Positions 43,369-55,900 of a stretch of DNA of 64,000 nucleotides are shown here, in pieces; positions within the stretch are counted from its first letter, which is position 1; every line of letters begins with the position of its first letter. Below the pieces are notes generated by a model. It was not told the DNA's origin. It saw only the letters and a program-made list of their open reading frames with translations, and searched no databases. The stretch spans positions 2,965,617-3,029,616 of the forward strand of contig CM036253.1 in the NCBI GenBank assembly GCA_020698575.1, written 5' to 3'. Source of the stretch: Bostrychus sinensis. Taxonomy: Eukaryota; Chordata; Actinopteri; Gobiiformes; Eleotridae. The position numbers were made by a program, and so were the translations under genes.

Positions 43369-46229
43369 CACTGGAAAAAAAAATCCTAATTTTACGGTAA
43401 AAAACTGTAATTTTTTAAGGAAATTTCACATTTTTTTAGTATACAGTAAAAAACTTTAAATTTATGTCACATTACCTTCAAATTAATTTCACTATTTCAT
43501 TTTATGGGTTTATACCATAATAACAATGAATGTTTTTTTCTCATTTTTTATGGTAAATTTACTGTATTTATTATGTGATTTTTCTTTTTTCTTGAATTAC
43601 AGAAAAATGTAGGTAAAATTACATTAATTAACAGTATTTAAATGTGTGGCACATTATTTATAAATTGTTGACCAAACTAAACAATTAAAGTTTTTCTCCT
43701 TAATTTTAAGGTAAATGTTATTAATTGCATATTTGTACATATTTATACATCAATGTCCATATAAAACATCTAAAGTTTTTCTCCTTAATTTTAAAGTACA
43801 TTAAATAAATGTTTAACCTTGTAAAGGATTTCTCATTGGAAAATGAGAACATGTTTCTTTCAGTCTACATTTGTCAGAGTGAGAGCTCCACTGTCTGTCT
43901 CTGTTTGTTCTCCCTGTGATCCAGAGCACACAGACCAATACAACACAGTCACCTGTAGGTGTTTTAATACAACATGTTGTGTATTTTACATTAGGTTCAG
44001 AAATATCAGAAGTGTCCAGGGCAGGAGAGGCAGGAGACTACAGAGTCAGAAGTTATGAACAAACAATAACTTCTCAGTCTGAAGATGACAGTGAACCTAC
44101 TTTATATAAATAAGTCTTATTTGTTTGTGTCCGCCTGATAATTTACTGCATTATGTCCCACGTTTGGTTTAAAATCCTCTGATCTCCCTGAAACTACCTG
44201 GACTTTGTTGTCTGATGATGTTCTGCTGCTGGGAGCCGCAAATGTGGGGCGGGGCATGGGCAGCAGCCGGAACTACTTTTAACTGAAAAAGTAGTCCCTA
44301 AGCATTTTTAGTTTGAACTACTTTTACTACTAGTTTTACCTACTTCTGTTACATAGAACACACATTTAAATCAATATCCACATTTTTATAAATAACTAGA
44401 AAACAAAAAAGAACTATTTAAATGGCAACTGGCGGAGGAACACAACACCAGAGAACCTACCAACAGCAGCGTGTGGGGCCAAACTGCAGCCAGGACGACC
44501 TGAGGTCTGAGCTGGGTTTATTCTGGATTTGGTGAGTTTTTCTTATTTATTTGATATAGTTCATAGAACTTTTGTTAGTCCCAGAGAAATAAGCATGAAT
44601 TAGCTGCTCTTATGGACTTTTTTCATTGCATTGTGCTCACTCTGGGCACTAAGCCAGCTCCATAACTGTGAACAGAAATGATTAAATCAAACACATGTGA
44701 GTCTAATATGAGCAATAATAGAACTTAGCAAGTTACTGATGTTGACTGAATGCTAAGTGCTTCTACAACACACTTTCAAAGATCTCAGTTTAAATTGGGC
44801 TTGAGTTTAATGATTTTTTTGATGACAGTGTGTGATTTGTTTTAGTAAATTTCACTCATGGTGTTTTTATGTGAAGTTGCTAATGAGCACTTCTGTGTGA
44901 GCCACTGGTGGATGTTACTGATGTATAGATATATTACTAATGTATGTATAATTGTTTTGTGCAGGTTCTGTTTTCCAGGAGCTCAGGCTGCAGACGCTGT
45001 TGTAAAGGTAACTGTGTTTACTTTACTATGACACAGTGGTGATGACTGGGTGAATCTGTGCCTTCATTCATTCATCTTCATCACTTATTCCCATCAGGGG
45101 TCGTGGGTGGAGCCTGTCCCAGTAACTTTGGGCCTTAGGTGGGGACCCCCTGGGCAGGGGCCAACTCGTCTCAGAATCTGTGCCTTATCAATAAAAAAAA
45201 TAAAAAAAATAAAATGTTGCTTTTTAGAGATGTTTTAGTAAATAATTCTGTCTTGCTTGTTTTTCCTGCAGATGCCCCAAAGATCAGTGGATTACTGCTT
45301 CAGTGTCACCTCTGATAGATTTAATTCACTTTTGTGGTAGGGTTTGATTTGACTTTTTATTTGTTAGTTACTGTATAGGTTCATTCAAAAAATGTTGGGA
45401 TGTTATGCAAATCTTAACTACAGTATGTGTTGTATATGAAATGTAATATTTCTACTCTTAAATATTAAATGTATTGAATATGTAATTTTTGCTTTAGAAT
45501 ATTTCACATTGTCCCTACATTTAATGAAGGTGTTTCATCTGAATAATACATAAAAACAGATTTTAAATAATGTTATATTCTTGTAGAAACTTAACTGGAA
45601 AATTCTGTAAATTTTATGTTTTTGCACATTTTGAATTATGGAATTCTACTTTAATTTTAGGGTTTTTGTTTGGCAGCCGCTGCTGCCAGTTATTTACTGT
45701 TTTTTTAGTTTAACCCTAAAAATTAAGTAAATGTCTGTAAAATAATGGTATTTTTCCTTTAACTTTGAGCATTGTCACTTTGTTAACGGTGTTTATTTCT
45801 AATTTCATGGTAAAAATCTTTAAAATTAATTTTATTTCTCATAAAACTCTGAATATTGTCACTTTTTTAAGGGGTTACTCCTCACATTATGGTAAAAATC
45901 TATAAAATAAAGTTGTTTTCTTGTAAAACTCTGAGTATTGTTACTTTATTGAAGGTGTTTACTCCTAATGTTATGGTAAAAATCTGTAAAATTATGGTAA
46001 TTTCCTTTAGAAATGTTGATATTGGCGCTTTAATGAAGGTATTTGATCATAATAATACAGGGAAACAACTGTAAAATAATGGTAATTTCCCTTTTTTCCA
46101 CGTCCGTAAATTTAGTGTTTTTGCACATTTTTTAAGTTTACGGTACGGGCTTTAATTTTAGGGGAACTGTTTGGCAGCCGCAGCTCACAGTCGTTTACCT
46201 TCTTTTTACGATTTTTTTTTTTTACAGTG
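43369..46229. mobile_element. EnSpm/CACTA-like non-autonomous element
   Basis: The left end CACTGGAAAAAAAAATCCTA and the reverse-complemented right end CACTGTAAAAAAAAAAAATC bound 2861 bp inside the LINE. Fish EnSpm-type elements start CACTG and have T/A-rich ends with GTAAAA words like these. No transposase was recognised. The right side has four tandem repeats of about 82 bp (45735-46090), as subterminal repeats often are in this superfamily. A 3-bp target duplication could not be resolved with certainty. Confidence 0.65.
45095..45165 (+). repeat. Dispersed teleost repeat fragment
   Basis: GGTGGAGCCTGTCCCAGTAAC then TTTGGGCC and CCTGGGCAGGGGCC. Same family as 5525-5780, here inside the EnSpm-like element. 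Confidence 0.5.
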
Positions 46230-47249
46230 TGCAGTTACTGGCAGTTCTGTTGATGGCAGCAGCCAGCCAGCTGTTTATGTTTTATGGTGTTAACTCTAAA
46301 CTCAGACAGACCTAATATTAACAATGGTCTCTTTAGTAGTGACTGAGTCTGCCCTCTCACAAGAAGGCTGTGCTTTTTGTTTGGGCGGGTGGGGATATGT
46401 CTGTGTGATTTTCTTTTTTCCTTTTTTTGTTTTATTTAGAATTCTTTCTATAAAAGTGTACATAGTTTATAAGGGCTGCTTCTCTCTTTCTTCTATACTA
46501 AATCTTTGTTTTTCTGTTTACACCTGAATGAATCCTAACACTACAGGCACTGGGATTAAATTTGCTACCTGGAATGTTAGAGGTTTGGGAAAATCATTCA
46601 AAGTCAATCAGGTACTTGTTCACATTAAAGACCTGGATGTGTAAAAGTGGCTTTTATCCAAGAGACTCACTTAAATGAATTAAATGTTAAAAAATGACAC
46701 AAAGGCTGGCTGTCACAGTTATATTATTCATCATTTAATAATCAAGCACTGGTGTTGCTGTTCTCATTCATCTCTGTTCCAGTTAAATGTGAAAAAGTGG
46801 TTGCTGACCGTGATGGACGTTATGTTTTCATCTCAGGTTCATTTAACAACACTGCCTTAACTCTGACAAACGTCTATGTCCCCAATGTGGATGATGAGTC
46901 ATTTTTTGTACATTTTTTCTCTAGAATTCCTAAAATTGAATCTCATCGTCTTATTATTGGTGGAGACCTCAGTTGTTGTTTGAACGATATCTGAGACAGA
47001 TCCTCATCTAAACATTACGCCTCTAGATCTACTTCAGTAATTAACTTTATCTGTGATTATGGTGCATCAGATCTTTGGCGTAGGCTTAATCCAAATAGTG
47101 GTGAATATTCCATCTTCTCCTCTGTTCACCACACATTCTCACAAATTCATTACTTTTTGGTGGACAATAACCTCTTATCTTTAGTTCAAAACTGCTTCCA
47201 TGCAAGGTCCTTCCTGACCATTCACCACTAACCATGGAGCTGCTCCTAA

Positions 47250-48882
47250 CAAACTTCAGTAACACTTTCTATGAACTCGCTGTTCATAAGACGCTATAAA
47301 CACATTTATAAAGCATTATAAAGCATTCATAAGGCTTTATAATTATTGACATAAGTCACACCTTCTTCATCATCTTTGGCTTAAGTTGTGCTCTGTCTGG
47401 CACTTCTTGATTGTGTGTGGTGATAAACCACGAACAGTGCATCCATACTTATAGAGAATACAGCTTTCCATAGAACGTACATTTAGAACTTCTTTTTCAA
47501 GGTGTGTGTATCTGCCATGGCAAAGCTACGAGACAGTGGAAAAATGCTCGTTGGAGGCCCACACAACTTCGTCATGGTGGACGAGAGTAAATTCACACAC
47601 AAAAGAAAGGTTGGTTATGTAACTGCATGTTACTATATGCTATCAAAAATCAATCGCCATCTTCCAACGCTCCACTAATTTTTGTTCACTAAACCTTACA
47701 TTGGCAGTACGACCGTGGGCGGATGGGCCCTGCATGGCGTAGGAGCAGGAAGTGGGTTCTTGGCATCCTGGAAGTTAGTCCAACCACCCGGAAGCCGGTG
47801 CTCAAGATTGTGTCTGGGAGGTCCAGAGAGAAGCTTTTGCCTGTGATTACGTGATATGTACGAACTGGTACAGCTGTAATTACAGATGAATGGCCAGCAT
47901 ACCGAGGGCTGTCTCATGTAGGTTACTCACACTACACAGTTTGTCACAGAAGAAACTTTGTCAATCCGGTCACAAGGGCACATACACAGACTGTTGAGAG
48001 GGCATGGCAGTCGTTCAAGGCTGATGTGTGGCGCCACTGTTCCAACCCAAACACCAAGCAATTAAAACAGTATTTGAAGGTAATTGAATGGGAACACTGG
48101 CTCGCAAAAAAGCACATGGGTGGGATACTTGGCAGAATACTCCACGACATTAGGAAATGTTATCGATAAAACTACATATTATATGAAATGATTGCACAAA
48201 AAAATATAGACAATAAAAAAAAAGAAATCAAAAACAAACAAAAACAAAAACTTCTGCAAAAACAACACAGATTATTATTTTGATTTATTGTTTGTTTGTT
48301 TTGTTGTTGTTGTTGACTTGACTTGGCCGTTTTTGTTCTTTATTAAAAATGCCACGTTTGTTTTAAAAATAAAAAAATGCCTTATTTTGTCTTTAATTCA
48401 CTTTTTAATGTATGAGGGGAAACCCCACTTTACTTACCGTTTGTAATGGTGCCCTATGAACTTTAATGAGTAATTATAAGTTAATGTCACTTTACCGAGC
48501 CTATGCAATGGGTGCTTGTATCTCTTAATTAGTGCTTATGAGCAGTAAAATAACCACTGACCAAAAATATATGAATAAGACATGTGATACAAGTACACAT
48601 GCACTGCTTTGGGTCTATTCATGGATTCTGTTATGAAGCCTTATAATACTGAGCTCCACACTGCTGGCCTCATGAGGACAAAGACACTGTGTCACCTTCA
48701 GCTGTAAACGCCTGTAACGAAAGATTATAATGCCATATAAGTGTAGTTATGAGTATCTTTACATATTTATGTCAACTTATGTCAATAATTATAAAGCCTT
48801 ATGAATGCTTTATAATGCTTTATGAATGTGTTTATAGCGTCTTATGAACAGCGAGCTCATAGAAAGTGTTACCCAAACTTCA
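47250..48882 (+). mobile_element. Merlin DNA transposon with target-site duplications
   Basis: The element (47259-48873, 1615 bp) has terminal inverted repeats of about 98 bp; the left one (47259-47356) begins GTAACACTTTCTATGAACTC. It is flanked by CAAACTTCA on both sides (47250-47258 and 48874-48882), a 9-bp duplication as expected for Merlin. Removing it rejoins the LINE reading order. It encodes the transposase described at 47517-48169. Confidence 0.9.
47517..48169 (+). pseudogene. Merlin (IS1016/ISXO2-like) transposase
   Basis: Two exons, 47517-47609 and 47708-48169, joined across a 98-bp intron with GT/AG ends; the join restores KFTHKRK-YDRGRMG in frame. Motifs: MVDESKF (first catalytic Asp), RKWVLGILEVSPTTRKPVL, GTAVITDEWPAYRG (second Asp), GYSHYTVCHRRNFVNPVTRA and HTQTVERAWQSFK (acidic third position), ending at a stop at 48167-48169. 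These match the DDE domain of ISXO2/IS1595-type transposases carried by eukaryotic Merlin elements. One in-frame stop (VIT-stop-YV, near 47852) breaks it. The N-terminal part is missing, so even without the stop it would be partial. Confidence 0.85.
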
Positions 48883-49920
48883 TTTGTCCCCCACCATGGA
48901 TTAAATACTCGCTATCTGTCAGATTCAGGTTTGTTGATGTTAATCGGCAAACAAATTGACTTTTTCATTGATACCAATAGTCGCCCAGATACCAGTCCTA
49001 GTGTGTTGTGGGAATCTCTGAAGTCCTGTTTAAGAGGACAAATCATTTCCTATGCTTCCTTTGAAAGAAAAAAGTATCTGGCCTCTCTTAAAAACCTTAC
49101 TGAGAAGATTTCAGAGTTAGATCAAAAGTATACCATTGCTCCTTCTGACACCTTGTACAAACAGCGACTACTTCTTCAGTCAGAGTTTGAGAATCGTTCT
49201 GCTGTTCAAGCTGAGGAGATGCTTTTGAAGTCCACACATACCTACTATGAATCTGGGGACAAACCGAGTCCTGGCACAGCAGCTGAGGAAATCCATGGCA
49301 TCTAAAGTCATCCATGAAACTCAGGCGGGAGAAAAACTTACCTGTGATCCTGGGGAAATAAACAACGCCTTCATGTCATTTTATAATTCATTGTATTCCT
49401 CTGAAGCCAGTTCTATAATTGAGGAATTGCAAGGATTTTTTAATGATTTTATAGTCCCTCAAATTCATATTGACAGTGCTAATATTCTGGACAGCCCCAT
49501 TACCCTTCAAGAAATAAAGAAAGCCATTTTTAATATGCAAAGTGGCAAAAGCCCAGGTAAAGATGGGTTCTCTGCTGAATTTTATAAAAAATACTCGGAT
49601 CAATTGGCGCCCCTCCTCTTGAATATGTATAATGATTCTTTTGTGAATAAAACATTCCCACCAACTCTGCGTGAAGCTCAAATATCCCTTCTACTCAAGA
49701 AAAATAAAAATCCTCAAAGCTGCACTTCTTATCGTCCTATCTCACTTTTAAATGTCGATAATAAAATAATTGCCAAAATTCTTGCCACCCGTTTAGAAAC
49801 AGTAATCTCTCCCGATCAAACCGGTTTTATAAAAAATAGATTTTCTTTTTTCAATGTAAGATGTTTGTTCAATATCATTTATAATCTACACAATTCTCTG
49901 GTCCCAGAAATAGTTATATC

Positions 49921-50501
49921 AATGTGTAACGGATGCTGAATCTTTCATCGCCCATCCGCACCAATAACAGGACACAGGGTAGAGTTCACCACTTTTACTC
50001 AGGGTTTCTGTTGACAGACATAAAAAATACTTTTTGTGTCTTCATACAGAGCAGCACATCTGACTCCCTATAAAACCAAAACAAAATGGCCGTTCCTTAG
50101 TTCACGTTATGCCACAAGCACCAATTAGCTCACTGAACAAAATATTAGACTCAATAAAACTGTACAAAATCCAAAGTTAGCGAACAAACAAACATAAAAA
50201 TAGGTCTATAACGTCCCAAAATATTTTTCTATCAACCAATATTTGAGTGAAAATGAAAACGACACGTTAAATGTTAAATAAAATATTGTGTTCACCAGGA
50301 CGTAACTTAGCCTCTGCAGTTCGCTCGGCGCTGAGAGGAAGTGAAGTTACCAAAAATTACAGTCGGGAGCAGTCCGCACTTCCGGTTTTTCAAAATAAAA
50401 TAACAAAATGATAAAATTCACATATATTTGAAAAATAAACAAAAACATGAGAACGGAAATGAAACAGTGTTACTAATGCATTTTTAACTCCGTAACAAAT
50501 G
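49921..50501 (-). mobile_element. Solo-LTR candidate
   Basis: A 573-bp insert (49925-50497) splits the LINE RT. On the minus strand it begins TGTTACGGAG and ends CATCCGTTACA, the TG...CA pattern of an LTR with short inverted ends. It is flanked by AATG (49921-49924 and 50498-50501), a 4-bp duplication. No internal retroviral genes are present, so recombination between two LTRs is the likely origin. A TIR element with a 4-bp duplication is an alternative. Confidence 0.65.
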
Positions 50502-51018
50502 GAGGCTGAAAAAGCATTCGACGGCGTAGAATGGGAATATTTATTTTATTCTCTCCAAAGATTTGGGTTTGGTAAAAACTTTATTTCCTGGATGCAGTTA
50601 TTATACACTGCTCCAGTTTCCTCAGTCCGTACCAGTAACATTTTCTCCAATCAGTTCACTGTTCACCGAGGAACCAGACACCGCTCCTCTTTGCTTTAGG
50701 CCAAAGTCCTCTGATCAAAGGCATTGTAAGAGAGGGACAAGAACAGCGCGTCTCTCTTTATGCAGATGACCTACTGTTATTTATCTCAGACCCAGACTGT
50801 AGTCTACCACAGGTTTTCACTTTTCTGAACACGTTTAAAAAAATGTCAGGATATAAGTTGAACCTTGAAAAAGTGAGTTATTCCCAGTAAATGCAGCCGC
50901 TCAGAATCATCCACTTGACACACTTCCCTTTAAAATTATTCATCAGTTTGTTTATTTGGACATTACTGTTACTAAAAAGGACTCTGATCTTTTTCCTGCT
51001 AACTTTCTTCCCCTGATG

Positions 51019-51244
51019 CAGTTCTTCTCAATTATTTTTTGCAAAGCCCCCCCAAGGAAAGAGAAAATATTTGGCGCCCCCCACTCGCCGCGGTGACCAT
51101 AAATAAGATCATTATCTATAAAAATTGTATAATTATACCTAAAATTGTATCCTTTTTAATATTCACTATTTTTATCTATTATATTCTCCTCTAGTCCTTC
51201 ATCCCTGTCAGCCTTAACTTTCTCCACTACTCCTCCCCCGCTGA
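51019..51244. mobile_element. Short insertion in the LINE, DNA-element-like
   Basis: The LINE reading order breaks after FLPLMQ at about 51018. The following GTTCTTCTCAATTATTTTTT then GCAAAGCCCCCCC resembles the end of fish hAT-type elements (GGTTCTCAA...GCCCCCC). LINE coding resumes at about 51245-51330. The right boundary is uncertain. Confidence 0.4.
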
Positions 51245-51724
51245 ATGCACCAAGAATACAATTGTTAAATGTACAGTCAAAATTTGGATGCAAATTAAAC
51301 AACATTTAATTGGACATCAATGTCCTTAAGAGCTCCCATTCAATCAAATCATCTTTTTAAACCATCTCTACTGGAGAAAACTTTTGCTGAGTGGGATGAA
51401 AGAGGCCTGACCCTCGCTGACCTTTATGACAACGCTGCATTTATCTCATTTTCCAACCTTTGTGCTAAATTTGATATACCAGCGTCATTTCTTTCGTTAC
51501 TTACAAATACGTGATTTTATGTCCAAACTGTCTCCTCAGTTTCCCACTGCACCACTGAATAATCCATCTGATTCCATTTTAGAACACCCACAATCATTTA
51601 AAGGTGTAATTTCAACCTTATACAATAAATTCTTACAAAATCATAAAGCAAATGTTTTACTGCTGAAAGGTGAATGGGAAACTGAGTTAAGCATGGCTCT
51701 GTCTGACAGAGTCTGGCAGTAGTA

Positions 51725-52960
51725 TATGGTAATATCCCTTTGAAGGGGGGGATAGCCCCCCTCCTCCTTGTGACCTCTCCGTGACCCCTTGACCCGTGAC
51801 TCTCTCCTGACCCATGCCCCTCCCTACCCCTAACCCTTTGTTCATGTGTCCACAGTACATCCTCCCAAGTCAGATGTCCTCTAAAGATACAATGGTGTAC
51901 TGTTTGAGGTTTATTATGTTTTTGTGGGAGAACAGTCAATACATTGGCCCTCTGTCTGCAGAGATAACCATGTGTTTGTGGGAGAGTTAAGTGGTAGCTG
52001 TGACCTGTGGATGCTGACAATGGCAGTTGTTCAAAAACTATACAGGAGAAATGTCTTAAAAATGAATGAAGGTCTTAAAACTATGACTGTTGTAGATGTC
52101 ACAAACCCACTCGCTATGATCATATGAAACTTTTTTTTATATCTGTAATTGGGTGTATGTTGGCCATGTAATCAAAGGTTTTCAACACAGTGTAGAGTTA
52201 CATCTGACGAGAAAAATCTTACAAAAACACATTAGTGATAAAGAATTATAATAAGAGTTAAAGATAAGCACTAGCTTTAGCCCCCATACTAATACAAAAC
52301 TGTGTAAAACTGTGTACTGTGTAAAACAAACCTTAAGGATGTGTTATATTTAGCCAGAAAAGAGGTCTTTACTTAAATTTGACACTTTTCTCTCTTAGTT
52401 ATTTTCCCTGTAAAAAAAAAAAAAAAGGTTATTTTGATAGTGTGTCACTGTTTTTCAATCTAGACAAATGTAGTTAGCAGTGTTAACGGCTATAGTTGTA
52501 AACAAAAATGCACAGTTTGTAATGCACTGGGTACATTCAGGTAAAGAGATGTAGACCTCATTTTTAAAAAATGAAGAAAGATAATAAAGAGGGAAAAACA
52601 TATTTTGGTGGTGGCTCATTTCGCCTAGTTTGAAAGGTGGATCAATGTAAAGAGATAAATATAGGACTAAAAAAAGAAAGAGGACAATGTATTAGATGAG
52701 GACACAAACTGATCAGATTTTACTGAATAAATGTTATTCCGTTGTTACACTTTAAAAGGGTTTATGATACTGCAGCAGTATTTGTTACCACCGTACTGAT
52801 AATGGTTTGTTGGAGCTGAATGAAAATAAACTGTAAAGTATTATATGGTTTACATTTAAAAAGAGGAAAGAAAGGTTTTTTTGAGTGTATGTCACTGTTT
52901 TTACATTTTACTGAGGACATAAACTGATCTTTTACTGAATAAATGTAATACTGTTGTTAA
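51725..52960. other. Intergenic, no gene recognised
   Basis: Contains a diverged direct repeat: 52695-52755 (AAACTGATC...ACTGAATAAATG) recurs at 52920-52965 just before the satellite. No gene supported. Confidence 0.5.
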
Positions 52961-52966
52961 CTTCTC

Positions 52967-55900
52967 CTGTGATGTTTGTGTAGTGTTGTGATGTTTGTGT
53001 AGTGTGGTGATGTTTGTGTAGTGTTGTGATGTTTGTGTAGTGTTGTGATGTTTGTGTAGTGTTGTGATGTTTGTGTAGTGTTGTGATGTTTGTGTAGTGT
53101 TGTGATGTTTGTGTAGTGTTGTGATGTTTGTGTAGTGTTGTGATGTTTGTGTAGTGTTGTGATGTTTGTGTAGTGCTGTGATGTTTGTGTAGTGTTGTGA
53201 TGTTTGTGTAGTGATGTGATGTTTGTGTAGTGTTGTGATGTTTGTGTAGTGTTGTGATGTTTGTGTAGTGTTGTGATGTTTGTGTAGTGATGTGATGTTT
53301 GTGTAGTGTTGTGATGTTTGTGTAGTGTTGTGATGTTTGTGTAGTGTGGTGATGTTTGTGTAGTGTTGTGATGTTTGTGTAGTGTGGTGATGTTTGTGTA
53401 GTGTTGTGATGTTTGTGTAGTGATGTTTGTGTAGTGTGGTGATGTTTGTGTAGTGTTGTGATGTTTGTGTAGTGTGGTGATGTTTGTGTAGTGTTGTGAT
53501 GTTTGTGTAGTGTTGTGATGTTTGTGTTGTGTTGTGATGTTTGTGTAGTGTTGTGATGTTTGTGTAGTGTTGTGATGTTTGTGTTGTGTTGTGATGTTTG
53601 TGTAGTGTTGTGATGTTTGTGTAGTGTTGTGATGTTTGTGTAGTGTTGTGATGTTTGTGTAGTGTGGTGATGTTTGTGTAGTGTTGTGATGTTTGTGTAG
53701 TGTTGTGATGTTTGTGTAGTGTTGTGATGTTTGTGTAGTGTTGTGATGTTTGTGTAGTGTGGTGATGTTTGTGTAGTGTGGTGATGTTTGTGTAGTGTTG
53801 TGATGTTTGTGTAGTGATGTGATGTTTGTGTAGTGTTGTGATGTTTGTGTAGTGTTGTGATGTTTGTGTAGTGTTGTGATGTTTGTGTAGTGTGGTGATG
53901 TTTGTGTAGTGTTGTGATGTTTGTGTAGTGATGTTTGTGTAGTGTGGTGATGTTTGTGTAGTGTTGTGATGTTTGTGTAGTGTGGTGATGTTTGTGTAGT
54001 GTTGTGATGTTTGTGTAGTGTTGTGATGTTTGTGTAGTGTTGTGATGTTTGTGTAGTGTTGTGATGTTTGTGTAGTGTTGTGATGTTTGTGTAGTGTTGT
54101 GATGTTTGTGTAGTGTTGTGATGTTTGTGTAGTGTTGTGATGTTTGTGTAGTGTGGTGATGTTTGTGTAGTGTTGTGATGTTTGTGTAGTGTTGTGATGT
54201 TTGTGTAGTGTTGTGATGTTTGTGTAGTGTTGTGATGTTTGTGTAGTGTGGTGATGTTTGTGTAGTGTTGTGATGTTTGTGTAGTGTTGTGATGTTTGTG
54301 TAGTGTTGTGATGTTTGTGTAGTGTTGTGATGTTTGTGTAGTGTTGTGATGTTTGTGTAGTGTGGTGATGTTTGTGTAGTGTTGTGATGTTTGTGTAGTG
54401 TTGTGATGTTTGTGTAGTGTTGTGATGTTTGTGTAGTGTGGTGATGTTTGTGTAGTGTTGTGATGTTTGTGTAGTGTGGTGATGTTTGTGTAGTGTTGTG
54501 ATGTTTGTGTAGTGTGGTGATGTTTGTGTAGTGTGGTGATGTTTGTGTAGTGTTGTGATGTTTGTGTAGTGTGGTGATGTTTGTGTAGTGTTGTGATGTT
54601 TGTGTAGTGTTGTGATGTTTGTGTAGTGTTGTGATGTTTGTGTAGTGTTGTGATGTTTGTGTAGTGTTGTGATGTTTGTGTAGTGTGGTGATGTTTGTGT
54701 AGTGTTGTGATGTTTGTGTAGTGATGTTTGTGTAGTGTGGTGATGTTTGTGTAGTGTTGTGATGTTTGTGTAGTGTGGTGATGTTTGTGTAGTGTTGTGA
54801 TGTTTGTGTAGTGTTGTGATGTTTGTGTAGTGTTGTGATGTTTGTGTAGTGTTGTGATGTTTGTGTAGTGTTGTGATGTTTGTGTAGTGTTGTGATGTTT
54901 GTGTAGTGTTGTGATGTTTGTGTAGTGTTGTGATGTTTGTGTAGTGTGGTGATGTTTGTGTAGTGTTGTGATGTTTGTGTAGTGTTGTGATGTTTGTGTA
55001 GTGTTGTGATGTTTGTGTAGTGTTGTGATGTTTGTGTAGTGTGGTGATGTTTGTGTAGTGTTGTGATGTTTGTGTAGTGTTGTGATGTTTGTGTAGTGTT
55101 GTGATGTTTGTGTAGTGTTGTGATGTTTGTGTAGTGTTGTGATGTTTGTGTAGTGTGGTGATGTTTGTGTAGTGTTGTGATGTTTGTGTAGTGTTGTGAT
55201 GTTTGTGTAGTGTTGTGATGTTTGTGTAGTGTGGTGATGTTTGTGTAGTGTTGTGATGTTTGTGTAGTGTTGTGATGTTTGTGTAGTGTTGTGATGTTTG
55301 TGTAGTGTTGTGATGTTTGTGTAGTGTGGTGATGTTTGTGTAGTGTGGTGATGTTTGTGTAGTGTTGTGATGTTTGTGTAGTGTTGTGATGTTTGTGTAG
55401 TGTGGTGATGTTTGTGTAGTGCTGTGATGTTTGTGTAGTGTTGTGATGTTTGTGTAGTGTGGTGATGTTTGTGTAGTGATGTGATGTTTGTGTAGTGTTG
55501 TGATGTTTGTGTAGTGTTGTGATGTTTGTGTAGTGTTGTGATGTTTGTGTAGTGTTGTGATGTTTGTGTAGTGTGGTGATGTTTGTGTAGTGTTGTGATG
55601 TTTGTGTAGTGATGTTTGTGTAGTGTTGTGATGTTTGTGTAGTGTTGTGATGTTTGTGTAGTGTTGTGATGTTTGTGTAGTGTTGTGATGTTTGTGTAGT
55701 GATGTTTGTGTAGTGATGTTTGTGTAGTGTTGTGATGTTTGTGTAGTGTTGTGATGTTTGTGTAGTGATGTTTGTGTAGTGATGTTTGTGTAGTGTTGTG
55801 ATGTTTGTGTAGTGTTGTGATGTTTGTGTAGTGTTGTGATGTTTGTGTAGTGTTGTGATGTTTGTGTAGTGTGGTGATGTTTGTGTAGTGTTGTGATGTT

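Larger units (their letters stand above)
42210..51720 (+). mobile_element. L1/Tx1-like LINE broken by nested insertions
   Basis: A single plus-strand element is recognisable in five blocks: 42210-43368 (5' UTR with AAGATGGCCGC and ORF1), about 46236-47258 (ORF2 endonuclease), 48874-49924 (ORF2 middle and RT fingers), 50498-51018 (RT with YADD) and about 51245-51720 (C-terminal region). Protein motifs run in the order expected for one L1-type element across the gaps. The four gaps hold other mobile elements. Roughly 4.2 kb of LINE remains. Confidence 0.85.
46528..51720 (+). pseudogene. LINE ORF2 (endonuclease-RT) remnant
   Basis: Starts at an ATG at 46528, with KFATWNVRGLGK (apurinic-type endonuclease with the catalytic Asn), then LTLTNVYVPNVDDE and RLIIGGDLSCCLND. 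Past the Merlin insertion: QIDFFIDTNSRPDTSPSVLW. The RT follows: SGKSPGKDGFSAEFYKK, SYRPISLLNVDNKIIAKILA and PDQTGFIKNR (49247-49920). Past the solo-LTR candidate: AEKAFDGVEWEYLF and the catalytic YADD (50759-50770, intact). A C-terminal part reads LTLADLYDNAAFISFSNL. Stops and frameshifts are scattered throughout. Dead, but the reading order is complete enough to place it near L1/Tx1. Confidence 0.88.

Noticed and set aside
51828..51840. Second telomere-like site (CCCTAACCCT)
   Set aside because: Fewer than two units and no structural context.
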